This document shows, piece by piece, positions 1 through 12,999 of a DNA stretch of 64,000 nt. Every line of letters starts with the position of its first letter. Position 1 is the stretch's first letter. Source of the stretch: Sipunculus nudus (lineage: Eukaryota > Annelida > Sipuncula > Golfingiida > Sipunculidae); assembly GCA_026874595.1 (NCBI GenBank), contig CM049310.1, forward strand, positions 52,344,558 through 52,408,557, written 5' to 3'. A model generated the notes under the pieces. The model searched no databases, was not told the DNA's origin, and was given only the letters and a program-made list of their open reading frames with translations. The position numbers and the translations under genes are program-made.

Positions 1-2596
1 TTGCAGGCACATGTTTTGTCGAAAGGTTGGTCAATCCATTACAGGGGAGAATCTGGACGGGGAGATTGCGCAGGAACAAAATACCTTTAATTAGCTGGAG
101 TGCAGGCTCCGGTGTGTTCATTAATGGGGTTGGCTTTAAAAATTGGAAAACTGATATTCCGTCAGCATTAAATCAAGTAGTTTTGTTGTGATTTTTTCCC
201 TGAGTTGAAGCATGGCCCTGCTTGGTCTTCAAGCATTGTAAGAGGACCCGAGCTGTAAACATTTACCACTGAAAGCAACGTTCATCCCAATCATATTAAA
301 ACCTAATGTTACCATTCCCTTGTTTCTGTACACTCTCTTGTGATTTGCGTGTTATTTTTACCGTAACGAAGTAATGTCCTGTCACTAGTCGTTTTGCTCC
401 AGCCACTAACAACATCTGCGTGGATATAGTATTACTTTATCCTCATCCCTTTCTAAATGACATCCTTTCCCGGATCTGAATACAGAACAATGAATGGTTC
501 ATGCACGGTGCTTCTTTAATATAGGCTGGATTAAGTATAAATGCTCTGTAATTAGGTCCAGGCAATTATTCATGAGGGTTGTCTTCTACGGGATACAAAA
601 CCATTAACTTTATGTTACCAGTTCACCATAACAATTATATAATAGTTGCTACCGGATAAAACACCTCGCTCTGAACACAAATTCACATGCACAGGATTTA
701 GAACTGTCCTCTAAAATCTTATTTATTATTATTGTTATTATTATCATAATTATTATTGTTGAAGGTTATCTCTCGACCTTAAATATGCATGTATATATGT
801 GGTAAATGTAAAAATACCGCGTAACAAAATCCAAAACATGGTAGCAAACATATGTCCCTAGGCACTGTCCTTTAAAACAGATCAACCGATACATCGAGTT
901 AAGCATGTCGGAGTATATTTTAGGATTTCACTAACTTTAAAGCGCTCAACTTAATTAAAGGTTGAACCATTACCAGTTCAGGTATTGTGAGTATATATTT
1001 ATATATATATCTATATAATCCTCATTCTTTAATATGAACATTATGAATGATTCATGAGGGAAAATGTGAACAAAAATGTACCTATTACAAAATTATTACC
1101 GTAGCCAATTATATAGCAATGGGTGATATAGATGAATTTCAATTATTTTCTCATAAGGTTCTCTGTTTGTGAGGGGGGAACAAAAGAAAACGATAGAACT
1201 ACACAAATCCAGAATTTTCCAATTACACCTACACAAGTAAGGGTGAAATAGACGATTAAATATACCCTGAAGCATATCGGATTGTCGAACTTCACCGACG
1301 CCATCTGGCGCTAAGTGGCGCTCAGAGTCAACGGGCGACTTCTTCACCGTGAACATGTACACATAAATTGCCATAAAGAACTCTTCTCTATGTATCATTT
1401 ATTTCTTCTTAAAATATTTAAAGCCAATATCCTGGAATCTAGGCTGTGTGCCACCGTTTTATTTTAATGTATTTACTGATCAGGGTCATTTTCCGACGAA
1501 GCTGGAGCACCATATCTAATTAGTTCCCCGCCTCAAGGAGAAAGGATTACTAAAATTGTCCGCGTCTGTCCGTTCGTCCTTTAGTCGGTCCGTCCCGCCC
1601 AGTCACTGATGCCACACTTTTCTACCCAAACATATGGCGGATGAATATTTTTGCCTCTACGCACTTGTTCTTTTCTTTATTTTAGGTTACTTGTGCTAAA
1701 TAACCTCATTGGTTTTATATAAACATCTTCTACACAGTTGTGCACGCTGTTCCTCTTCTGCATTCCCCCTAAATATACAATTAACGAACCGATTGTTATA
1801 ATTCACTATTTGAGTATATATGTGCTGTGTTATACATGGTTCAACTTTGAGTTGGTAAACCAACTTACTCTCCAGTAAGGCAATCTTCCGGCCAAGGCCT
1901 TGTCTTTAGAAATCCGGAACGGTATAGGGTCCTTATTGAATCACACATCAGGCTACGGTGAAGAAGAAAGTATGATTAAATAAATAAATACATCTAAGAT
2001 AATAGAACAAAACTTTGATTAATACCAGTTCGTACCTCATGCAGCGGTTATACATTGCAGTCGTCACAGATCTTCTTCCTGTTAACTCTTTTCCGTATAG
2101 CAGGATTCTCTGGATTCGACCACCTTGGTGGGCACAGAGCAAAAATCTTTAACTAGACAAAGGAGAGCGTGGTATTTATTTGTTTCCTCTTTTGTAATGA
2201 TGTCTCAGAATTATCAGTTTCTTTCATCATCGACATAATTACCGCAACCTAAACCCAAACAATATTTTATACAAAGGATCTAACAAAATGACACCTCACT
2301 TATCTTCAGAGTAAATCAACAAGTATAAAGTATCGCGAGTATTTATCCCCATTTTTCCAGATACTTATTCAGTTATGCATTCTGTTCTGTTATCTTAGGT
2401 TCTATCAGCGAGCCGTTTCAAGCAAGGTACTGGCAGTGAAGATCTGTCTAGCGAGGGTCTCCAGTGAGGTGCTGCCAGCAGTAGTCCAGTGAGGTTCTGC
2501 TAGCCGTGGTCCAGAATCACTAGTCCAAGAGTTCTAGAGTCTAATAGAGACTGAGCTTTTACTAAAGTTATTATTTAGTTATCAAGTGGGCTTTTA
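1..2596. other. intergenic, no gene recognised
   Basis: AT-rich sequence with no open frame that looks coding and no paired splice signals around a conserved motif. It contains a short ATT-type microsatellite near 720-760 and a cluster of GTCCGT/CCGTCC words at about 1560-1600, which is the reverse orientation of the GGACGGACG tails seen on repeats elsewhere in the window. Confidence 0.6.
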
Positions 2597-2915
2597 GTGA
2601 TTCCTAAAGCACGAAGTGAGATGTGTCGTTCGAGAGCTTTCTCAGCTGTGGCACCAAGGTTGTGGAATGAACTACCGCACTCAATCAAAGCTTCACCATC
2701 TTAAGCTTCTTTTAAAAGAAATCTTAAAACTTACCTTTTTATATTAGCTTTTGGTAGTTCTTAGGAATTATGGTTTAACTTTTAGGAATCTTTGTTTAAG
2801 TAGGAATCTACATTTTATGTTTGAGAAAAAACTGTGCTTTGTGTCTTGTGAAGCGCTTTTGATAACTATTTTGTTGAATTAGCGCTATATAAATTAAATA
2901 TATATTATTAAATAT
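2597..2915 (+). mobile_element. 5'-truncated CR1/L2-type LINE, C-terminal end and 3' tail
   Basis: Plus-strand translation gives VIPKARSEMCRSRAFS, then AVAPRLWNELPHSIKASPS, a stop, and ASFKRNLKTYLF. This is the characteristic C-terminus of CR1/L2-like LINE reverse transcriptases, in which a RAFS-APRLWN-LP block is followed by SFK--LKTYLF. It is followed by a tail with AAGCGCTTTTGATAACTATT and a GCGCTATATAAATT stretch that runs into short AT repeats at about 2890-2915, as L2-clade 3' ends do. The in-frame TAA and the missing upstream RT domains mark a dead, 5'-truncated copy. The clade assignment rests on motif memory. Confidence 0.75.
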
Positions 2916-5901
2916 ATATTATATTAACTGGCTGAGAACCGATCCGGTTTATGATTTTGAACTCTGTATCTTATATGTTCTTTAAATATACTTGTGTTGT
3001 TTAAATCGCTGACTTGTGATTTGTTGTGTGCCTGAGTACTGATACGTTGAGTGCGCCATCAAAACCTTACAATCTCTACTTTTCCACGTTGAACCAAAGG
3101 CAGCCTGGTCCGTCACTTGATAAGGCCAACCTTTTCCCTTGGACACCAGAAAGGGGTAACTTTTATCGGGTGATACCTTAATGACAACTAATGACAAAAC
3201 CTAGGCCCAGAAAGAGAGGGGAAGCGGGTCCTGATCGCGATAATTGTTCTGAATTAATAAAACCCTTAAAAAAAGTTGCAGTGGCTGAAAGGGGGGAGGG
3301 GGACACCTTGGATACCTCACCCAGATCCGCTTCTGATGAATAATGAAAGACACCTTTCAGTGGTTTGAATTTGTGGTTGTTAGCCAGTCAGATGAAGATT
3401 CAATGATTTCTGGACAATGATGTTACACCCCCCCCCCCCCCCACCAGGCGCTCGGACTACTATTGAATTTTGCAAATCGTTAACTTGTCTATAACGGGAT
3501 GTCTAACAATATTAATACATATTTACTTTAAACTGCAATACGTCAGTGCACCGTGGAAAAGGCGTAGCTCAATTCTAATTCCTTGACCATGACTGGTCTA
3601 TAGGAGATAGTTACGTGGTAATTGTATGAGCAATACAAAACGACGTGTGTGAATACATACGTTATATTTGTATGTACGTAATGTGTATGTATATATGTAA
3701 TATAGAGTGACCCAGCTAGTTTCATTTATTTTAAAACAATAAAGCCTTTCCTTCCACAATTTCTTTCATTAACTATGCAATTAACATAACCCTAGATTCT
3801 AAATGATAGGATGAAAGACTGCAGATGTCCCTGTCGGATGGGCGAATGTAAAATAATCAAGATGAAGGAGGGTTTCATTTAAAAAAAAATTACCTAATTA
3901 TTTGAGTGGAAAAATTATTTTTTACTAGGATGATGTATGTGAAATAAAACATTCGTCAAACCGTAAGTGAACTGTCACTGTGTAAAGTATATAATTGATT
4001 AAATTTCCAGTGACCAGGCTTAGCACGGCTGACACGACCGATTATAATAATCCCACAGGGATTAGGAAACCGGATCGTTTTACATCCACACGCTATAAAC
4101 TTTCACTTTTGATTTTAATCCTTTCATGTTTCTGGACAGGCACGAGATAAAGGACTTTCGAAACGCCCTAAGTAAAACATCGAGAAACATGTGTTATTGA
4201 TTATCACCTGGGGGAAATTAGTAATGCCATTGAGAGACCTTTTGCTGTGTTATATAATATCCGAACAGATACGTTCAACGTGACTGATGCGCTACTTAAT
4301 TAAACGGGACGGTAACATTACAATCCGCTTTCAATCATTTCAAATTGAAATAAGTCATGTTCACGCAAGCATAGAACGGACACCTTCCGTGTAATGAACT
4401 TAATATTTCCTAACCACTGGGAATACAAAAATCTATTCATATCCGTAGCTCAGATCGGCTTATCTCCCGTATGAATATAAGCAATCCATCAATCAATTCT
4501 GGAGCGAGGCCAAGCTTTTCAGGATAAGCCACATCTAATATAGTGCAAGCTCCATTTCTCTTTTGCCCAATACATAAAAGTGACTTTGAAATATAGAATT
4601 TTAAGCCGTTTTGTGAATTATTAGTTTGTTTGGAATTTAGATGACATTCTGGTTAAATGTGAATAAAAAGTTTAATGTCACAAGAACCAATATGATAGAT
4701 GCACATTTCATGTGCCTTTTGTAAACGACAAAATGTTCTTCCGTATCCCTTGTTGCGTTCACTTTCTTTTAGCTCTTTCATTTTTTTTCACAATTTGTCA
4801 TTCGTTTCTGTGGCCGGGAGCACGTTCCACGATTTCCTCATCACAACTATCTGCGTCATTCCTTACACTCATCATTGTTTTTATCATGTTCTGATTTTTC
4901 TGTTTATAAAATTGCAGGCCCGGGAAATCATTGACGTCACGTACGTTATAAAGGTTGCTTTTCCATAAATTTTATTCCAAAGTTTCTGCGTCGCGGCAAG
5001 TCCTCTCAGATAAAGCTTTGTTTGCGTTTCTTAATTCACTAAAGGAAATCAAGGACACAAGCATAGCGCGGATACGGGGAAACTAAACAGAAGACGACAT
5101 TCATGTATAATTCCGATGCGTTTGCTGCCAAATTCACTCGCGGTTGGATTGTCAAATTGCATTTATTGAAAAACCTAGTAATTCAAATATCCCACATAGG
5201 GAGCATGTGCTCTGTAAACTTTAAACTTTTCATATGTTTAAGTGAAGGATTGCTTTCATCCCTGTCATGTGCAGCTTGAAATTCCATTTACGTGTAATAT
5301 TCTAAATAATAATACAAATAATATAAATAATAATGTTGTTGAATAGTTTTCTGTTCTTCATGCAAAATTTCAGGACAGTCCATGTAGTCATGACCATAAT
5401 ACTTGATCAAAAATATGGAAAATTTACAGAATGTATAACGCAAGGGTGAGCCAAATGTTCCCAAATCATGTGGTAGAGCTGTGCGAGTAACATGTACACT
5501 TTAACGTTACAGCTTCAGTACTTAACATTTGTTTGGAAGGTTCAGTTTAGATGATTCAATCAGTTTAGTACAATAGACCAAGGTTTACCGGCTCTAGAAA
5601 TTCAAATGAGGATCAACAGGATTAATGCTGATAAATATCCAGGTGAAGCCATTCTTATTTTAAAAATGTCTCACATGTTATGTCAAACAAGCAGGTCCAA
5701 GTCATCAGTTATGATGAGAGGCACATCTGTTTCAGAATGACTAATTATCGATTTTCAAGGTGAGCAAAATGTCCTTAACGGAGTAAAACATGATGTTTCC
5801 AGCCAAGCAAATGCATTTCCAAAGAAGTAGATACAATTACGGGAAATTCGTCCTGGCATTACTGCTAAAACCACTAAAACAGGCGGACGCCTATTAAAGA
5901 C
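2916..5901. other. intergenic, no gene recognised
   Basis: No coding frame is supported. A C16-type tract lies at about 3427-3442. The rest is unique-looking AT-rich DNA. Confidence 0.6.
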
Positions 5902-6148
5902 TGTGTCCAGTTAAGCGGTGTAGGGTGCGGTGTGGCTTGCGGCTGCGGATACGTTTTTGCCAACCGGACCATGTTGCCGCGGGTATACGGAAACGCATGT
6001 GGAAACGTGCCATTTTGAATAGATTTTAGACACCTAAAACTGAATTGACAAACTTATATATAATACACACAATAAAACGTATCCGCATAAGTATCCGCCC
6101 GCATACGTATCCGCACGCACATGCACCGCGTCCGTACAAGTGGACACG
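5902..6148. mobile_element. inverted-repeat (MITE-like) element
   Basis: The left arm (from TGTCCAGTTAAGCGGTG through GCTGCGGATACGTTTTTGCC, about 5904-5960) is matched in inverted orientation by the right arm (about 6070-6147), which holds several GTATCCGC/CGCATAC words and ends in GTGGACAC. The arms are imperfect. CpG density is far above the flanks. There is no coding capacity, so it is probably a non-autonomous DNA element. The exact ends and target duplication were not resolved. Confidence 0.55.
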
Positions 6149-8960
6149 CCGATTTAGTCAGACGGTGGAACGACACTTCGCAATTAGCGAGACTCTTAAA
6201 TAAAACAGAACTGGTATTAATGAAATATGTGATTATCTGCATTGTGTACGTGTATTCGTTGCCGCAGGTATGTTATTTTCTGAAATTATAATGTCTATAA
6301 TGGTTAAGACGGATGCGCTGATCGGAGGCGTTAATCAGGTACCATAAACGCAGGAAAGTAAACACAATTAGGACGCAAATACAATAAAAAGGAATATGAT
6401 TTTGTGATATATGTAGAGTCATTTATAACCCACCTATTCCGGCCATGGGAGGAAACAGCAAAAATGTTTACCCATAAGTGTTTTGTTGGTACTCAGTATA
6501 AGAGGTTCGAAGGAAAGTGAATGTGTATGTTAGTGCTGTACACTATTCCACCAACCTGTGTCCAACTGTTGAAGAAAATTTTCTCCAAAATTAATATTTT
6601 TCAATGATTTCATAGAAACATGCATATGGAAGTAATGACCTAATATAGTTTAAGAATTATAAAATAAATCTCTAGTTTATGTTTCACAACTTTTAAACTC
6701 TTTCCGCTGATCTGACAGAACAGATATACCTCTGCATGAGCAGCCATCTTTGTTTTAGCTGGAGTGTTTACAGGACACCATCCATCAGCAACTGTCAACG
6801 AAGGCTGCTTTTGACCATTTACCTTGACCGCCACAAGTTGGGCTGATATGTTGTAAAATACAGATTGACTGAAATTAATTTTTTTTAAATTCTGTTTCTT
6901 AAATATTGTGTAAGGTAGGTGTTTCTTTCCCTTGTTAAAAAATAGATTTTCTGCACCGAAATGTTTCTTAGAAAATTTTCCCAGCAAATGTTAGCGGACA
7001 TGAGGAGATGGAACGCATTATAACTCAATAATTCTGCACTTCAATATCTTTGAGTAATAATTCACTTTAGTATCTTTGAGACACGTCGAGTGGAACACGG
7101 TGATATGTGTCTATCCTGCACTCGGCGGACTCAGTCACCCACAAAAAAAACTTTAAAAGCATTTGATCAAACCTCCCTGCACTTAAGTCGTATGATAGCC
7201 CCCATGTATCTTCCCACTTTTTCCGCTCCGGGACAAGACGACTGCAGCATCTAGTTGACAACCCCATAATCCTCCGGGGTGCCGACGAGTGGAAGATCTG
7301 TGAGACCAGCTTATCCGGAAGGAAAGTGGGATTAGCATACCGAATGTGATCGTTTCTGCCTTACAGTTTTATGCGTAGGTTTATTTGAAATCAAGGAGTT
7401 AGCAGTATGCTTTCACCGTTGCTTCTGCCTATGGCAGGTGTTGTGATGTCGCGGACTGATTTAATGATGTTTTTCGCAAGCGGTTACTGGAAACCCTACA
7501 GTGTGGGAGAGCATTTGAAAATGGCAGAAAGTATTACCGGGACGACAAAAATGCAGGTGAACAGTTATTTCAATGAATAATGAACACATATATCAGATAT
7601 AAATAACTGACAGCTGTGTGGATGTATCCTGTCGCAAAATTGTGAACTTTGAACAGAGCCGGAAACGGTTCAGGTGATTACCGTTTCCAAGTTCTAGGTC
7701 AAACCAGTGCCTATATAGGAATTCGCATGGGAACATGCTGGACTATATATAAGGAACCGCTAGCTTTGATGTTTATACGCAAGGTGGACACTGGATTTTT
7801 TTCTAACCCATCAAAGTTTTTACGCGTCAGGCCCATCGGTCAATAATTTAAAAGTACACACACACAAAAGAAAGAATAGCAGACAAAAAGGAGATATACA
7901 TACCATACCTCACGCCTCAAGCTTTCGCAAAATGAACAATAGCTAATACTCAATATTACTAATGTACAATAAATTCTAATAAAATGGAAACTTGTTAGAA
8001 AGCGATCATAAACAATGGTCTTCCGTTATGCTTCATTTGCTGTCCAATAAACTGGTTGACTTTAAGTTAGTTATAAAGATGATCTACATTGCGGTACACG
8101 GGGTCAAGCATACCAATAAACAGTATATACAATACACTAGCTTATGCAAGGTTAAGGTTCATTGGACTATGCACTCGTAATGTATAGACATACCTTATGT
8201 GCTTAATTCTGCAATAACATCTGATTTAGCCTAAGAATAACTAATGTGCAAAAAATACATTTTATTTGAATAAATGGTTTTTCAAACGCCAGCCTGTACG
8301 AACCAAGTTAATAAATCGTTCATTTCTTATTACAGTGGTGCCATTACATCAAAACTGAGTCGGTCCGCGAGCAGATATAAGTTTTCGAAAAAAAGCACGG
8401 AGAGTCGGCAGACATCCACAATATCAGAGGAGGTATGGGTGTCTTTTTTAGGCATCAGAGTAGTCAGCTCTTTGGATGAGACATGTTTTAGGAGAGAAGG
8501 CTAAAAGACTTGGGTGACAAGAAGAAATTCTGTTGGTTCTTTATGTTCTGGAGAGAACACAATTCATAGCACACTTATGGGGTTGTGCGCTCCTCTGTGG
8601 AAGCTGGCAGTTATTACAGCATCCCTTTCCTCTGGCCTGACACCTGGTAAGCTCATGTCCCGGGTTTATCTTTTATTAAACCGGCACCTACATCAATCCT
8701 ATCTCCGACTTCTTTATTAAACGAAATAACATTTGCCTTTTTAAACAGTTTCGTGCTATTTTATCAAATGGTTATACAGTGTATGACATTTGTATTATTT
8801 GGAAAAGAACTGTTTTCGCTCCAGAAATGTGGTTTTCTGGCATGAAATAATGATGATAGTCATAATAACTCAAGGAAGCGAAAAAACCACCAAACACGGT
8901 GCCTAAAAAAGATAACGGAGTGCATGGTTAAAAAGGTGACAACCCGATAACTATAAGCAG
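6149..8960. other. intergenic, no gene recognised
   Basis: The only sizeable open frame (minus strand, 6640-6987) is lysine- and phenylalanine-rich, has no recognisable domain and lacks flanking gene structure. I see no other function. Confidence 0.55.
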
Positions 8961-9180
8961 AAGCGGATTCAGGGGGGGGGGGGTCTAGGGCGCCCGTATG
9001 CGCCCCTCCCCCCCCCCCCCTTTCAGCCGCCGAAACCTTTTATAAAGGGTTTCAGACCAAATTTTTGGCCCGGACCCCCCCCCCCCCCCCTTTCTTTTTT
9101 CTATTTTTTTCGGTATTTTAATTAGTTCTCCTAGGTTTGATCCCTCGTTTTCTTAAATCCTTGACCCCTCCCTGTTTTTA
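8961..9180 (+). repeat. C/G-tract interspersed repeat starting GCGGATTCAGGGGG
   Basis: It begins GCGGATTCAGGGGG, contains poly-G, then several poly-C tracts separated by an AAAGGGTTTCAGACCAAATTT-like segment (about 9045-9065), and ends near a CCCTCGTTTTCTTAAATCCTTG segment (about 9152-9180). A second copy is at 28999-29141 plus 37945-37992, where it is split by a large transposon. This copy therefore shows what the uninterrupted repeat looks like. Confidence 0.65.
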
Positions 9181-9905
9181 GTCAAATAAGCAATAAATAA
9201 AATACAAAATTAAGTATAAACAATAAAAATATGTAAAGATTTGCCAAGAAAATCCATATCACTGAAGTTAAAAGACCATAATATCTGTAAACCTGTTTGA
9301 ACAAATAAGTTATCAGTTAATATTTAAAGAATGAAATATTCGGTATATCGGTATAATCGCAATGTACTGCGGTTACACTTTTCCAAAAACTGGCGCAAGC
9401 TAATTGGTATTCGACTTGAATACAATGACCAGAACTTCAGGCAGCCAAAGTGGACCTCCAGGCAGCCAATGAAGATCATGGCGTACAGGTGTGATCTACT
9501 TATATTTTCTCATGCACGTTACATTGCGTATGCGTTGTTTCTATATGAAAATAAAGGGGGACAACATAAAATAATGCAATAGTGTAGTTCAGTTCACGAG
9601 TGATAAAGGCATGAACCAGCTTCACTTAATTAAGATACCTTCTTTGCGATGATATATGTATGGCATACAATATCAATGTGAGCTTCCTTACTAGCGTGAG
9701 AGTTGCTGAGAATATGTTACCAGTATTTTTATTATCACAACTGACTTAGCAGCGATGACCTATTGTTCGTGGTCCGTCCATCCATTAATAGGATACACAT
9801 CGTAACTGCTGAACCTAGAAACTTCTAGAATACAGGGATATAATCAGGAGCGATATTATGCCTATTTTTCACACTATCATTTAACTTTTGCTTTATACAA
9901 AAAAA

Positions 9906-9967
9906 ACTTGCAGGACACGGTCTCAGGACCACCAGACATAACCTTGCAGCACACGGTCTCAGGACCT
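9906..9967. repeat. two-copy direct repeat
   Basis: The words CTTGCAGGACACGGTCTCAG (9908 onward) and CTTGCAGCACACGGTCTCAG (about 9944 onward), each followed by GACC, are two nearly identical units about 37 bp apart. No function is evident. Confidence 0.7.
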
Positions 9968-10079
9968 CCCCTTCCGCTGTTTCAAACCATGTTATGGTTT
10001 TGAGTGTGAGTAAACACAGTCCACGTGTCTGTTTACAATAATACTGTATCTCCCTGGGCTGCAACAGCTTTGCGAAAAA

Positions 10080-10510
10080 AAATTTCGAATGCATTCGCGA
10101 GGGAGTCTCAAAAGTATCTTAGAACATTCGCGGCGGTTCTCAATTTTCTCGCGTGATTCGCAAAGTGTCGCTAAGTTGTAGCACAGATCTGAACATGTTA
10201 AAAAATTCGCAAAACTAAATTCCTCGCAAAATAGTCGCAGAGGCGTCGCTGGTGTCTCTGCCCCGTCTCAAACATGTGAACTATTCTCAAGTCAGTTTCC
10301 GCGAGTCAGGAAGTGCGAGAACTGCGAGACAACTTTGAGAGGGGTTTGCGGCCTACGCAACTACATTGCGAATATTAGGAGATAAAAATTAGAATCTGAC
10401 ATTCTGGTCGCGAATTGTCGTGCAAATATTTCACAAATGTCGTGCGAATGTCTTGTGAACATTGCACGGCATTCACACGACGGGTATACGAACTAGCGCG
10501 AAAAAGTATG
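10080..10510. repeat. CpG-rich repeat block with TCGC/GCGA words
   Basis: In otherwise AT-rich DNA this block is dense in CpG and in recurrent words such as TTCGCA, TCTCGCG, GCGAGA, GTCGCTA and GTCGTGCGAATG, in both orientations. It has no supported reading frame. It resembles a non-autonomous DNA element rather than a promoter, because no gene follows it on either strand. Boundaries are approximate. Confidence 0.4.
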
Positions 10511-10927
10511 ACATTTTTACAGCCATGTCAGTCAGGGCATCTTGAAATGTCACAAAGACTTGTTAAATTTTACTTAAGTTATTCCAGTTTGGGTAACATT
10601 TTAACAATACACTGATATATCAATAATTAAAATATGGGTTATGTCAATTTCAGCTGAGTGTCTAAACCGGTGGGAGGTATGTTTAATCAATTATTTTTAA
10701 ACTCTTAAGTTTCGCCCATTTGTAAACTGAAAAAAAAGTCTCAGTTTTTTTCTAATTTTCCTGTTCATATCTTCGGGCTAAACATGTTATACGAAGCAGC
10801 GTGAGGAGTAACTTTTTACTCATGTTCGAACATAAAACTTGATTTGTATACACATCTTAATAAAAAAATATTACACGCATTCTTTAGGTTCATTTAGCCT
10901 TGTAAATATACAGCAGGTAACTATTTT

Positions 10928-10982
<55 letters not shown>

Positions 10983-12440
10983 TAAGAGATCTTGCTTTAT
11001 TTGTAGGTATTGTGATCGGTAGACTTGCAACGCCAGACCGAGCGGCAGTTCAGTGACAGAAATAAAATCTTAAAAATGTAATGTACATATTGGTAGGTTA
11101 GTGTTATGCAATATTCAACAAAGAGAATTTAAAGAAGGATGCATTTTTAAGAAATGCAGTATTCAACACATGGAATTCAAAGACAGAAGTTTAAGACAAT
11201 AAAGATAGTTTGTGGATACTTGGACTCGCTGGGGGGGGGGGGGGGATTTCAAGGTTCTATTTGGACAAAGACAAGTGGGGCTTGATTAACATTAAACCCA
11301 GCTATTCACGTGCCTTCTTATCAAATTTATGAGATATCTGGCTTTCGTTGCATTTATATGTATAAACTATAGTTAATTCCTGCAAAGACAAATTCTCACA
11401 ATTACCCTTTTACAGATGCTAGAGCTATTTTATCTATAGCCACACGTGCCAATGTGTACAAACAGCTGATTGTGCATTTTTTATGTTGTTGGTGAGAGTA
11501 TGTGCAGCGACACCATCTTTCGTCATTTGCAAACCTCTTGTTTGTTTGATTTGACGCTAGATGTCCTCGTTGGACGTGTTTGGATTACAATGGGTGGTCA
11601 TTTGGTGGTCCCCAACATGTTATGATCACGTAGATATATATAAACAAAACAGACAACCTGTGCATGTTGGGATAGGCTCTTTCTGGCTTTATTTTTATAA
11701 AAAGGTTCAAGATATCATTTTTATTTAATCCATGTCAGATACCGGAATAGGTCCCTTGGATTCCTACTGCATACTTGAAGATGCAGTTGTCCAGGCCTGG
11801 CTGATAGCATCGTTGGCGGCATCTAACCGATTATTTCAGAAACTTATCACCCTGGCTGTGAAATTCCTACCACCCAAATGAACGAACTGCGGTTTGGCCA
11901 TGTTACTAATTGCATGTAATTGCAGTGGCAAGACATGTTTGATAAATACAATTTTTTAACTTTTGCTGCATGTAATACAATAATCAAGACACCTGATCGT
12001 TGTCTGTAAAGAAATAATAACATGTTTGCATAGTGACCTTGAACTAATTTACGATAATATGATAAGCAGTCAAATTTCTTGTTGATGTATACCATTTATG
12101 GAGTAAGGTTACTTTTGACACAAGATATAGCCTCTGAATGTAAAATTGTTAGATGCATTGAAATAAACCGAAAAACTAGACATTGAAACAGTTTTATTTA
12201 TTAAATGAATTTTATTACAAGAATTTCCTCGATTTTACGACACATGTAATAGTATTTTTAACATTTGTAGAAATAGGTCAAGGCCATAGGAATTGAAATC
12301 GGAAGGTAGTGGTCCAATGTAAATGTAAGCACTGCATTGGCAAGAGTAACTACTGGTTTCACAGTAACACGGTAAATAAAAATAATAGCAACATCAACAA
12401 AATAAATAACATAAGCACCGCAAAGGTGCATAATACTCCC
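10511..12440. other. intergenic with (TA)n and poly-G tracts
   Basis: A pure (TA)n tract runs at about 10934-10979 and a G15-type tract at about 11231-11245. No gene or RNA is recognised. Confidence 0.6.
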
Positions 12441-12900
12441 GCCGTATGACCTTTTGACTTCTGACCTCTTTAAGCGGTCGTGGATTTTGTCGGGAATGTA
12501 ATTCAGGTGTCATGAAAAGCGATCAGATTTTGTTAAGTCTTCACGGCGCCACAAAAGTCTAGTGACCTCTGCCCTCATTAAATATACATGGATTTTTTTG
12601 CCGGGAATCGAACATGGCGATAGATTATAACGGTTCATATTTTGTGGATTTCCAGTAAAATCCATCATGTTTCTGGTCAGTTATCGCGGCGACAGTGCAA
12701 AGAAGCCTGGTGATCTCTGACCTCATTAAATATATGTCGATTTCGACAAGACTCTAACTCAGGCCAGATAATGTATTGGTGAATAGTTAAAGTGAGTTTC
12801 GTAAAAATCAATTAAAGGACTGCTTATTAAGTTATCGTGGAGACACTAGAGGTAAACGGACGGATGGACCACCCGACAGCCGGACGGACGTACCGTAGGT
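12441..12900 (-). repeat. degenerate ~110-150-bp tandem repeat with GGACGG tail
   Basis: A unit containing a GACCTC-TTAAATATA-GGATTT core appears three times: around 12450, 12565 (GTGACCTCTGCCCTCATTAA) and 12715 (GTGATCTCTGACCTCATTAA). The block ends in ACGGACGGATGGACC and GGACGGACG at about 12855-12892. The same family occurs in the opposite orientation at 61195-61540. Confidence 0.6.
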
Positions 12901-12927
12901 ACAGAATAATACGTTCCGTCAAAGATA

Positions 12928-12982
<55 letters not shown>

Positions 12983-12983
12983 C
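12928..12983. repeat. (TAA)n microsatellite
   Basis: Near-pure TAA/ATA trinucleotide run. Open frames through it are poly-Ile or poly-Tyr artefacts. Confidence 0.95.
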
Positions 12984-12999
12984 ATAATAATCATAATAA

